Below, piece by piece: positions 38,572 to 47,305 of a stretch of DNA of 64,000 nucleotides. Below the pieces are notes generated by a model. It was not told the DNA's origin. It searched no databases and saw only the letters and a list, made by a program, of their open reading frames with translations. Source of the DNA: CAWAXW01 sp963786155 (GTDB lineage: Bacteria; Actinomycetota; CADDZG01; WHSQ01). The stretch's first letter is position 1, and each line of letters starts with the position of its first letter. Location: the NCBI GenBank assembly GCA_963786155.1, contig CAWAXW010000006.1:1612001-1676000 (forward strand). Reading direction: 5' to 3'. A program made the position numbers and the translations under genes.

Positions 38572-38600
38572 TCTATACATGTTTTTGCATGAATATCCAT
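38572..38600 (-). promoter_or_regulatory. Candidate arg promoter with ArgR operator in the -10/-35 spacer
   Basis: On the minus strand a -10 TATAGA (38572-38577) lies about 10 bp from the argC ATG, with a weak TGGATA at -35 (16-bp spacer). Overlapping the -10 and filling the spacer is an AT-rich palindrome TATACATG-N6-CATGAATA (+ strand, 38574-38595), which stands out in GC-rich DNA and contains TGCATGAATA, similar to ARG-box half-sites. ArgR encoded in the same operon would block polymerase there when arginine is plentiful. The site was found by eye and is untested. Confidence 0.6.
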
Positions 38601-38674
38601 CGGCCTACGTAATTAAAGAACCTCCCGCGACCGCCGATATCCAGAGAGGCAGACCCTTCTCGGAGGTGGCGAAC

Positions 38675-39663
38675 TTGAGGCGACGGATCCCCCGGTGGTG
38701 CTCCCGCTCTTCACCGCGCTGTCGGCGCTGTTGCTGCTCGCGCCGGCGGCCCACGCCCTGCCCGAGGTCCCCGGCCCGATCGAAGAGGTCACGGGGGAGG
38801 TCGGCGACGCAGTCGATGGAGCTGGAGATGCCGCAGGAGACGCGGTCGGCGAAGCCGGCGATGCAGTGGGAGAGGCCGCCGACGGAGCAGGTGACGCTGT
38901 CGAGGACGCCACTGGAACCGCCGGCGATGCCGTCGAGGACGCGGGCGATACCGCAGGCGGCGCGGTCGAAGACGTCACAGGCACGGTCGGAGAAGTAGTC
39001 GGCGGCGACGTCGGCGACACGGTCGAGGAGACGGGCGAGACCGTTGGCGGCGCGATCGGCGACACCGGGTCGGACACCGGCGAGACGATCGACGAAACCG
39101 GATCAACTGCCGACGAGACCATCGAAGAGGTCGGAGGCGCGGTCGGCGGTGCCGCCAACGACGTCGGGGGCGCGCTCGGATCAGCGGGCGGCAAAACGGA
39201 TGAAGTCATAACGACCACCGGTTCGACCATCGGCGGGATCACCGAAGGCATCATCGACGGTGTGCTCGGTTCGACTCCGGCCTCGGGCCCAACAGATGGC
39301 TGGGGCGTGTCCCAAGGCTTCGTTCAGTCTTCACAGATCGGCTCGCCCTCAGACGGCGACGCTGGACTCTCGTCTACGACTTCGCCAGGCTCCGCTGCGA
39401 CCGGCGTCCTGGGATCGCTGTTCTCCGGGTCCAACGACGAAGCCGGCGCAACGAGCGCGCAGGCCATCGAAGCAGCGGATGAGAGCGCGGTGGAGCGCGC
39501 CGCGCGCGCGGTCGCCGAGGCCCTCGCAAAGCTGGCGTTCCCTCTCGCCCTGGCCGTGATCGCAGCAGCCTTCCTGGCATTCCATGGGCGGGTCGACCGT
39601 AAGGACCCCAAGTTGGCGCTCGCGCCGATGAGCACGGAACAGAACCTCCTCAGCTTCGAATGA
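38675..39663 (+). CDS. Secreted protein with 11-residue (hendecad) repeats and C-terminal membrane anchor
   Basis: Exported low-complexity protein. The open frame starts GTG at 38695, but a GGAGG box (38662-38666) sits 8 bp before a TTG at 38675; with a one-base change in the C5 run (38689-38693) the start would read LRRRIP-RVVLPLFTALSALLLLAPAAHA, a better signal peptide. Residues 34-186 (GTG numbering) are fourteen near-continuous 11-residue units such as GEVGDAVDGAG and DAVEDATGTAG, with consensus DAVxxAxxxAG. Such periodicity forms amphipathic helices like those of LEA, apolipoprotein or alpha-synuclein-type proteins. A Ser/Gly region follows, then a helix-membrane segment (LAFPLALAVIAAAFLAFHG) and a short tail. 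The stop overlaps the diguanylate cyclase start (ATGA). Function unknown. Confidence 0.75.
38794..39252 (+). repeat. 33-bp coding repeats (hendecads)
   Basis: About fourteen tandem degenerate 33-bp units coding for 11-residue repeats with GDAV/GETV cores. One unit is 10 residues (EVVGGDVGDT), a phase break between the alanine-rich first half and the threonine-rich second half (IGDTGSDTGET, IDETGSTADET). Confidence 0.85.
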
Positions 39664-41251
39664 CCTCCAGCAGCGAGATGGTCTCGCTGTCGGAGCGGAT
39701 GGGCCTCCTCCAAGCCCTCCGGATCGGTTTCGCAATCGCAGTTCTCGCTGCCGGAGCTTTCGCCACACAGCTCGTGGGCGCGGGCCTCTCGGATCTCAGT
39801 CGTTATCACCGCCGGATACTTGGCGGTGGCCGGCGCCACGGAAGCACTGCGCCGTCTCGGGAGCGGCCGCGGCTTGGCGCTCGTCGGCGGGATGTTGTTG
39901 CTCGATGGGGTCTACCTCGCCTGGGTCATGTACTCCACGGGCGGCACGCAGAGTCCCCTGCGATTCCTCGTCTACATCCACGTGATCGCGGTCACGCTCT
40001 TGGCGTCGTATCGCACCGGTTTGAAGATCACGGCATGGCACACGCTTCTGTACTTCTGCGTTTTCTACGCCCAGGCCGCGGAGCTGCTCACTCCGACGGA
40101 ATCGGTTCCAGGCGCTCTGCCGGGCACGGGCAGCCTCTTCAATCGCTTGTCGATCTTCAACGTGGCGGCGATCTGGCTGGTTGCCCTCGGCACCATGGCT
40201 TTCTCCGCCGTCAACGAGCGCGAGCTGCGCAGAAGGAAGCATGATCTCGAAGCGTTGGCGGAGATGGCGTCTCAACTCGAGAACGCCCCGGCCCCCACCG
40301 CGGTCACCGAGCTCTTGTTGGAAACGGTCACGTCGACCTTCGGCTTCTCTCGTGGTGTTGTCCTTGCATCGCACGATGGCGATCCCGAAGTCATGGCGTA
40401 CAAAGGCCCGAATCCCGCGGTCGAGTCGATCCCGGGAGTAGATCCGATCGTTCAGGAATCGTGGACTAGCCGAAAGACACTCTTGGTCGCGCAGCTCGAC
40501 GGCGACTCAAATCGCCGGCTGGCTTTATTGCTCCCATTCGCACGCAACCTCGTGGTCGTGCCGATGATCGCGGAGGGGGCCGCGGTCGGTGCCCTCGTCG
40601 TCGAGCACTCGGGCAGCAACAAGATCGAGCGAAGCGTCGTCGGGATGCTGGAGCAGCTCGCGGCTCATGCGGCGCTCGCGCTCAAGAACGCGTGGCTGTT
40701 GCAACAGGTGCAGCGCATGGCGGAGACCGACGCCCTTACCGGGATCGCCAACCGAAGGTCCTTCGAGGAGGCGCTCGAACGCGAGCTCTCCCGAGCCACA
40801 CGCAACGGGGAGCAAGTGACCCTCATGATGCTCGACGTGGACCACTTCAAGAAGTTCAACGACAACTACGGTCATCAGGCCGGAGACGATGTGCTGCGCA
40901 GTGTGGCCAACGCACTTGCCGACCGATGTCGCGACTTCGACGTCCCGGCCCGCTACGGGGGTGAAGAGTTCGCCGTGGTCGCTCCCGTCGTGCACTGTGA
41001 ACGAGTCCCTCGCCGTCACCGAGCGGATCCGCAAGGGCATCTCTGCCGTGGATGCCGTCGCCCAGATCACCGCCAGCGCGGGGATCGCGACCTTCCCCGA
41101 GCACGCCGCCGATATGACGGCTCTCATAAAGGCCGCAGACGAGGCCCTCTACGAGTCCAAACGAGCCGGACGCGACCGAGTGACCCGTTCCCAGAGGGCT
41201 GCTGCCAGTGAGCCCGTGGTTCCCGCCCGCTCGGACGCCGCCCAGCCGTAA
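39660..41251 (+). CDS. Membrane diguanylate cyclase with GAF-like and GGDEF domains (two frameshifts)
   Basis: Makes the second messenger cyclic di-GMP. The ATG overlaps the hendecad gene stop (ATGA). The N-terminal region is a membrane sensor of about six helices (GFAIAVLAAGAFATQLVG; AGYLAVAGATEAL; VHVIAVTLL-like segments), joined by a frame change near 39800. A GAF-like domain follows (about residues 210-350: PTAVTELLLETVTSTFGFSR), then GGDEF: DALTGIANRRSFEEAL, MLDVDHFKKFNDNYGHQAGD and the active site RYGGEEF. An intact inhibitory I-site RDFD (RxxD, five residues before GGEEF) predicts product feedback. A second frame change near 40990-41000 leads to SLAVTERIRKGI and the end. About 530 residues. 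Confidence 0.88.
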
Positions 41252-41315
41252 CCCACAGGGGTCACTTCCGTACCCCTAGGCAGGCACAAGGCATCAATCG
41301 GCGAATGGGACTCTC

Positions 41316-42425
41316 ATGCGAAGGATCGTTGCGGCGGCTCTCACGGCCGCCTTATGGCTCGGCGGCGCGGCCGAGGCCGGCCCGAGCGTGGGCGGGGTCT
41401 CCTCCGACAACATCGAGTACGTCACCACGGTGCCCTACGAGGCGGGGGTCCCGTCGGGCGCGCGCCTCGTCGGGAAACATCTCTACGTTGCCGGCGCCCG
41501 TAGCTTCTCGATCTACGACGTAAGCGATCCGCTCAGCCCAAGTCTCGAGAGCATCACACCCACCGGGGCGCAGTTCCCCAACGAGGACGTCGACACGAAC
41601 GGCAGCATCTTGCTCATCTCCGACGAGCAGATCAAAGGAGTACTCCAGATCTACGACGTCGAGGACAAGGCCGCCCCCCAGAAGCTCGCGGAGATCGACG
41701 CACCCGATCACACCTTTACTTGTGTGCTCAGATGTAAGTGGGCCTATGGAGCTCGCGGCACCATCGTCGACCTGCGCGATCCGGCGGACCCCCAGGTGGC
41801 GGGCAATTGGATGCCGGGCATGACTCCGGGCTTCGGTTTCGACGTCACCGAGGTCGCACCCGGGCTGATCCTGACGGCGTCGCGGGTCATCCACTTGCTC
41901 GACGCTCGTAAGGATCCGGCGAATCCGAAAGCCCTTGCCTACGGCTCCACGCCGGACAACAGATTGATCCACTCGAACCTGTGGCCGACGAAAGGCCGCG
42001 CGCCGTTCTTCTTGGTGCAGGGCGAGACGCCGTTCAGCCAACGCTGCGAAGCCGACTCGGGCGCGTTCATGACGTGGGATGCCCGCGATTGGCGCAAGAC
42101 CAGCACCTTCCAGATCGCCGACGAGTACAGGGTGACCAACGGGACCTACGTCGATGGCAACCCTCCTGCGAACGCGGCGGGCTGCACGACGATGTGGTTC
42201 GACGACCATCCGGGCTACGCCAAGAACGGCCTGGTCGCATCGGCCTTCTTCGAGCATGGCACGCGGCTACTGCAAGTGGACCAACGCGACGGTTCGATCG
42301 CCGAGGTCGGTTACTTCATGCCGCACGGAGGATCGACGATCGCGACCTACTGGATCACCGACGAGATCGTCTACGCGATCGATTTCACCCGAGGCATAGA
42401 CGTCCTGAGGGTAGCCGCCGACTAG
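41316..42425 (+). CDS. Secreted LVIVD-repeat beta-propeller protein
   Basis: Intact 369-residue exported protein. Signal peptide VAAALTAALWLGGAAEA, then repeated blades with the LVIVD pattern: ARLVGKHLYVAGARSFSIYD, GVLQIYDVEDKAAPQKLAEI, ARGTIVDLRDPADPQVAGNW, ASRVIHLLDARKDPANPKAL. Such propellers are found on bacterial surfaces and may bind ligands or peptides; no catalytic residues are evident. The + strand TAG shares a CTAG with the convergent M6 protease stop (42422-42425). Confidence 0.85.
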   Translation: MRRIVAAALTAALWLGGAAEAGPSVGGVSSDNIEYVTTVPYEAGVPSGARLVGKHLYVAGARSFSIYDVSDPLSPSLESITPTGAQFPNEDVDTNGSILLISDEQIKGVLQIYDVEDKAAPQKLAEIDAPDHTFTCVLRCKWAYGARGTIVDLRDPADPQVAGNWMPGMTPGFGFDVTEVAPGLILTASRVIHLLDARKDPANPKALAYGSTPDNRLIHSNLWPTKGRAPFFLVQGETPFSQRCEADSGAFMTWDARDWRKTSTFQIADEYRVTNGTYVDGNPPANAAGCTTMWFDDHPGYAKNGLVASAFFEHGTRLLQVDQRDGSIAEVGYFMPHGGSTIATYWITDEIVYAIDFTRGIDVLRVAAD

Positions 42426-44311
42426 CTGTTGAAGGCTTTGGCTCCCAGGGTGACCTTCGGGCGCTTACCTCGCTTCTTGGCCTTGGCCCACACGGTCACG
42501 GTTTTGGTCTCTCCGCCGGTCAGGAAGAGCAGGTTGTTCAATAGCCTCGTCTTGGCGCGCTTGGCCTTCACGCTCAGTATGTAGACCGCGTCCCCGACGC
42601 CGGTGTTGGTGACTTCGAAACGAACCGGCTTCACCTTCTTGCGCTTGAGTTTCGGGTGTTTCTTGGTCGTTACCTCTGCCTCGCTCGGGAGCGCGGGGGC
42701 CGTGAGGCTCTGCACCGCCACGGTGTAGGCGAGCCGTCCGTCGAGGTTCTCCTTCTCGAGGATGAAGAAAGCGAAGCCGTTCGTCTCGTCGACGTATAGG
42801 TTCTTCGTGCCCTTCGCGGTTCCCACGTGGAATGCAGCATCGGAGAGCTGGCGGTAGTCCCCGATCGTGTAGGGGACCTTGGTTCCATCGGGCAGCGTGT
42901 AGTCCGTCTTCTTGATGTCCCGTGGGAACGCGTCGATCACCCAGATGAACGGCGAGGCATCGGCCGTCTTCGACTTGGCGATCAGCACGCCATGGTCGGG
43001 GATGAACGAGTCGAAGCCCTGGCGGTTGACGACCTCGACGTCGTAGAAGTCGTAGTCGCCACCCGAACAGAGCGACTCTGAGTAGTCGCACTCCTCCGCG
43101 TCGTCCCCGAGCACGATCCGGATGCCGCTGTAGAGGTTGGGATCGGTCGATCTCGGGAGGCGACTCTCGCTGCAGGATGCGAGCCGTGACGATCCCACGG
43201 GCTTCGAGGTCCGCACGCGACATGGTCAGCACCTCCGCCGGCGGCGTGAACCCCATGCGGAGCTTGTTACGAAGCATGTGTTGCGAACCCATCGTCCCGC
43301 CCTCGGTCGGCGGGATACGCCAACGCTCGAAGGGGCCGCCGGGGCCGTTGAACGTCCCCCGGCTCATCATGTCCCACGGTCCCGAATACGCCCGCTTCGG
43401 GTTCTCGGCATAAGGATTGTTGTAGTTGTCGAGCACGCCGAGGATGTGAGACAGCTCGTGGGCATAGGTCGATCCGCCATCGCTCTCACCTTGCGTCGAT
43501 AGCGTTCCCGGAAGCGCGTGCGACCAGATCTGCTGGGCCGCGAAGAAGCTCGTCCATTCGACGTAACGCGTATGAGCCCAGTTGCGATGCTCGGGCTTGC
43601 TGGGTGGGCCGAATAGTTCGGTGACCTGCTCCTTGAGCTCGAAGAGCGCCTGGCCGAAGTTCAGCCACACGCCCGATTCGTCGTACGCCGCGTGCAACAG
43701 GAACCGGAAGTCGAAATCGCCCTCGCTGGCCTGAGCTGCCGTCACATCTGCAAGTGACGCCTCCACGAGCTCGGTGTCGAAATCGCGTCCGCAGCCGTCA
43801 GGCCCGTCGGGGCAGTCGGTCCCGTCGCCGAAATCCGAGGTCCCGTACTCGTACATGTTGCCCTCGAGCGTGTAGGGACCGAACGCCGCGGCATCTACTC
43901 CGATCAACCCATAGGAGTTCTCGAGCCAGTACTCGTTCACGGTGTGCCCGTGTTGCGGCGCGGAATCCCTCTCGTCGTAGAAGAGGTAGTCGAGCCAGTA
44001 TTGAGCGGGGTCGTCGATCCCCAGCCCCCGCTGTCCGGTCGGGTCGACGGTCGTCTCGGAGACGCGGAACTTCTGGTCTGCGAAGTCACCGAGGATCAGC
44101 GCGGCCCGCAGGGTCTTGGGAGGGGCGTTGGATTCGCCGAGCCACTCCACCCCGGGATCCGCTTGTAGTCGCCCCACTCCATATCCTCTGGGACCACCCA
44201 GGACTTCGGATCGAGATGCTTGGGGAACTTCTTGCGAGCGGCATGGGCCGGAGGGCCGATAACAGCCACCAGCGAAACGGCCACAAGCAAGGCGAGTCCG
44301 ATACGTCTCAT
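42422..44311 (-). CDS. Secreted M6-family (immune inhibitor A-like) metalloprotease, frameshifted
   Basis: Exported zinc endopeptidase. From the ATG at 44311: signal peptide GLALLVAVSLVAVIGPPAHA and WVVPEDMEWGDYKRIPGW. After a frame change near 44130-44160 comes the catalytic domain: ALILGDFADQKF, SYGLIGVDAAAFGPY and the zinc motif YAHELSHILGVLDNYNNPY (HExxH, with Asp two residues further, as in M6). A second frame change near 43150-43190 leads to the C-terminal beta-rich region (NLYSGIRIVLGDDAEECDYS...GFAFFILEKENLDGRLAYTV) and a basic tail KKHPKLKRKKVKPVRFEV. About 630 residues. Substrate unknown; likely extracellular protein degradation. Confidence 0.84.
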
Positions 44312-44400
44312 CTATACCGATTTCGCCTAAAGATGGCGGGCTCCTGCACGAGGACAGGGCGAGGCCCGCCGGCCCCGCCCCTCTGATGCCCCCGACCTTT

Positions 44401-44435
44401 GGACGATTCTTCCCGCCTAACGGGAACTATCGTCC
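44401..44435. terminator. Strong hairpin downstream of def
   Basis: GGACGAT and ATCGTCC flank an inner TTCCCG/CGGGAA pair, giving a long stem with a small internal loop, 11 bp after the def stop on the minus strand. There is no T run on either strand, so termination is possible but not certain. Confidence 0.5.
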
Positions 44436-44445
44436 ACAGCTCGCC

Positions 44446-44943
44446 CTACTTGTAGACCTGACGGCGGAAGACGTCGGTGGCAAGGGAAGCAACCCGATCC
44501 AGAATCAGCATGCCGTCCAAGTGGTCGATCTCGTGTTGGAAGGCCCGGGCTTCGAAGCCTTCTGTAGCGATCACCAGCTCGGCCCCCGCGGGGTCGGTGC
44601 CTCGCACCACGATCTCGGTGGCTCGGATGACGTCCGCCGTAAGGTCCGGGACACTCATGCATCCCTCGCGGCCCTTCTTGCGCCCGGTCGTCTCGACGAT
44701 CACCGGATCGAACATCACAACGAGTCCGTGCTTGACCGTCGTCTTGGGGTGCTCGCTCACGTCGAGAGCGAAGGCCCGGCGGGAGATGCCTATTTGGGGG
44801 GCCGCTAGTCCGACGCATGCGGGCGATGCCCGCATCGTGTCTACGAGGTCGGCGACCAGTTCTTCATCGCGGGACTCCCCCACTTCCTGCGCCCGCTCCT
44901 TGAGCACCCGCTCGGGCAACTGCACCACCGGACGGACGGCCAC
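44446..44943 (-). CDS. def: Peptide deformylase
   Basis: Removes the N-formyl group from nascent proteins. Intact at 165 residues, with all three metal motifs: CVGLAAPQIG (motif I), EGCMS (motif II, metal Cys) and FQHEIDHLDG (motif III, HExxH). A GTG start lies 4 bp after the ACT-domain gene stop. Essential housekeeping enzyme. Confidence 0.95.
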   Translation of the reverse strand: MAVRPVVQLPERVLKERAQEVGESRDEELVADLVDTMRASPACVGLAAPQIGISRRAFALDVSEHPKTTVKHGLVVMFDPVIVETTGRKKGREGCMSVPDLTADVIRATEIVVRGTDPAGAELVIATEGFEARAFQHEIDHLDGMLILDRVASLATDVFRRQVYK

Positions 44944-44947
44944 ACGC

Positions 44948-45475
44948 TCAGAGGACGTCCGGTTCGATCGGATGCACGCTCACGTCGACGCCGAGCTCCT
45001 TCACCAGGTGATGCAAGCTCTCCTCGAGCTCGTCCGAGTCGTCGGTAGCGACCTCGAGCATCAGCGCATAGACCGGAGTCTCTTCCGAGCCGATCACCCG
45101 GGACGTCAAGTCCGTGATGTTCGCACCGGCCTGGGCCAGCACCTCCGTGACCTTCGCGACGATCCCGGGCTTGTCGGCGCCGTAGACCGACACCATCACC
45201 GTCGGTTGACGGAAGTGGATCTCGGTCTCTTCGACCGGCCGGGCAGTTGCCACGAGCTCCATCTCGGAGGCCACAGGACCGAGCGCGGCCTCGAGCTTCG
45301 CGGCGTCCACGTCCTCGGGAGCGCGAACGATCATCACCATCGAGAAGTGCCCCCGCAGGATGGTCGAAGTGACGTCCTCGAGGTTGCACCCCACGTCGTA
45401 GAGGGCCTTGGTAACAGCAGCCACGATCCCAGGCCGATCGTTACCGACAATGGTGACTGCCACGAGCAGCTTCAT
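44948..45475 (-). CDS. Tandem ACT-domain regulatory protein (GcvR-like)
   Basis: Intact 175-residue protein made of two ACT domains: residues 1-80 (LLVAVTIVGNDRPGIVAAVTKALYDVG) and 90-170 (TVMVSVYGADKPGIVAKVTEVLAQAG). Each carries the DxPGIV amino-acid-binding signature. The architecture matches GcvR-type glycine-cleavage regulators and similar ACT proteins. It probably senses an amino acid; which one is unknown. It is followed by def after 4 bp. Confidence 0.85.
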   Translation of the reverse strand: MKLLVAVTIVGNDRPGIVAAVTKALYDVGCNLEDVTSTILRGHFSMVMIVRAPEDVDAAKLEAALGPVASEMELVATARPVEETEIHFRQPTVMVSVYGADKPGIVAKVTEVLAQAGANITDLTSRVIGSEETPVYALMLEVATDDSDELEESLHHLVKELGVDVSVHPIEPDVL

Positions 45476-47132
45476 GCCCCCAGCCTAGTGGCTGAGGGAA
45501 TTGAAAGCCGACGTGGTCGGTTTCGAAGCTCTGCATGATGTAGCCGAGACCGTCGTTGACCAGCGAGAGCGCCATGGTCACGCCGTCCGGGTTCTTCTCC
45601 TCGATAGTGTTCGAGAAGTTGGAGAAGGTCTCACCCGGCGCGCCGGTGATCCACAGCGATCCCACCTTCGCTGCCGAGACCGCGGTGTTCACCGTCACGC
45701 TCGACGCCGAGCGGCAGGGCTTGTTGGAGTTCTTGCCCGCCGCCACCTGTGATGGCGCCTGTGCGAACGGCCTGTCGAAGAAGCCGGGCACACCTAGCGC
45801 GGTGAGGCCCGAGTTCGTGACCGGCTGGTCCCAGAAGGTCTGGAGCCGATCGGACATCGGGGTTGGTGATCAGGGATCCGGCACCCGCCTGCGGGATCAG
45901 GTCCGCGAGTCCCTCGCCCATCTCGATCTTGTTGCCGCGCGGCGAGACGTTGCCGAACCTGGCCTGCAAGAGGAGGGGGTCGGTGCCGCCGAACGCTCCT
46001 CGACCTTGGCGTTGAACACGCCGGGGAAGTCTCCATCGGCGATGCCCGGGCCTTCGTCGGCCGTCACCGGGTGCGCCGAGTAGGCGCCAACGGTGGCGAT
46101 TGTGCGGAACTCGTCGCCATCGTCGTCGTCGCCCTCGTCATCGTCATCTGCCTCGACGACCTCCTCGTCTACAACCAGTTCGCCTCCAGCACTCTCCTGC
46201 GCAGCGTGGGCGCTAACAGAACCCTCCTCGAGGGTGCGGGAGCTCGGGCGAGCGTCGGGCGTCGGATGCCGGACTCGACCACGCGTACCAGGTGAGCGTG
46301 TCGTCCTCGGCCGAACGGTAGGTGTCGCGCCGCTCGCCGTTGAAGCGCGGGCGAGCACGCTCACCCGTCTCGAGCACGCCGGGCGCATGTTGGCGACCGC
46401 GGTCCTTGATCGACGTCTCGATGGTGTCCTTTACGACCTGCCCCATGTACCAGCTCCGGCACGCCGCCCCATCCGCCCATGAAGTCGGGCGAGGTGTGAC
46501 TGTGCGTCGCGGCGATCATGAAGTGTGGCGGGGCGATGCCGAGCTCGCGGCCGATCCGGTGGGCGAGGTCGACAGAGCCGCAGCTCGTCGCACATGTCCC
46601 AGTACTTCCCGAAGCAGTAGACGCCGTCGAGGAGCTCAGCACGACCGTCTGTCCCGTCGCTCAGGACGACCGAGCGGACCCACAGACCGTAGGGGTCCTT
46701 CCACTTCGTGATCGCGTTCATCGGCCCGAGCCCGTAGCCGCCCATGTATATGCATTGGGGTTTCTCCGGCCACTTGACGCGGTAGTTGGGTACGTGGGGG
46801 GCCGTCGCTGGGGGCGTCGTCACCCATCGTCGTGTAGCCTTCGGTCTGACCCACTGGCCGTTGTAGCGCTCGGGCCGGGGGCTCGATCGAGACTTTGGCG
46901 GCGCCGGCCAGGATCTCGCCCGGGCTGGAGCGTGAAGTCCCCAGATCCCGTCGTCTCGACCGAGGGAGCTTCTTCAATTGCCTGTCTTCCAGCTTTCGGC
47001 TGGCTCTTCGCCATTAGGCCGGCTGGGTCCGTCGCGGTCCTTAGGCGGAGTGATGACCGCCCCGGCATACGCCAGGCCGATCGAGAGTGCTCCTACGAGG
47101 AAGCTGCTGAGCAGCATCTTGAGTGCTTTCAC
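45441..47132 (-). CDS. Secreted neutral-ceramidase-like protein, copy A (heavily frameshifted)
   Basis: Exported protein related to neutral/alkaline ceramidases, which hydrolyse the amide bond of ceramide. GTG at 47132 gives signal peptide VKALKMLLSSFLVGALSIG followed by LAYAG. Fragments in successive frames line up with copy B: GEILAGAAKVSIEP, WPEKPQCIYMGGYGLGPM, the metal-site segment HFMIAATHSHTSPDFMGGWG, NGERRDTYRSAEDD, TIATVGAYSAHPVT, GVPGFFDRPF and WITGAPGETFSNFSNTIEE. At least six frame changes are needed. An acidic insert (VEADDDDEGDDDDGDEF) is absent from copy B. The C-terminus lacks the last about 35 residues of copy B and runs 35 bp into the ACT gene, so its end is uncertain (a TAG at 45485 is the alternative). 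Confidence 0.68.
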
Positions 47133-47250
47133 GCCAAAGCCCTTTCCGCCGCGCCAGAAGCCGGCTGATCCGCGAAGTACGAGGTCAGGTGCCGCGAGGC
47201 AAGCCAAGCAGCGTGATATCCGATTTCTCCGTTTACCGGCCCATTCCTCC

Positions 47251-47283
47251 AAAAATGCCCCCGGCGAAAAGCCGGGGGCATTT
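47251..47283 (-). terminator. Rho-independent terminator after ceramidase-like copy B
   Basis: On the minus strand AAATGCCCCCGGC, a TTTTC loop and GCCGGGGGCATTT form a 13-bp perfect stem ending TTTTT. It lies 22 bp after the copy B stop and about 120 bp before the copy A start, so the two duplicates are separately transcribed. Confidence 0.9.
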
Positions 47284-47305
47284 GAGCCTTAGATGGGCCT
47301 TGGGA

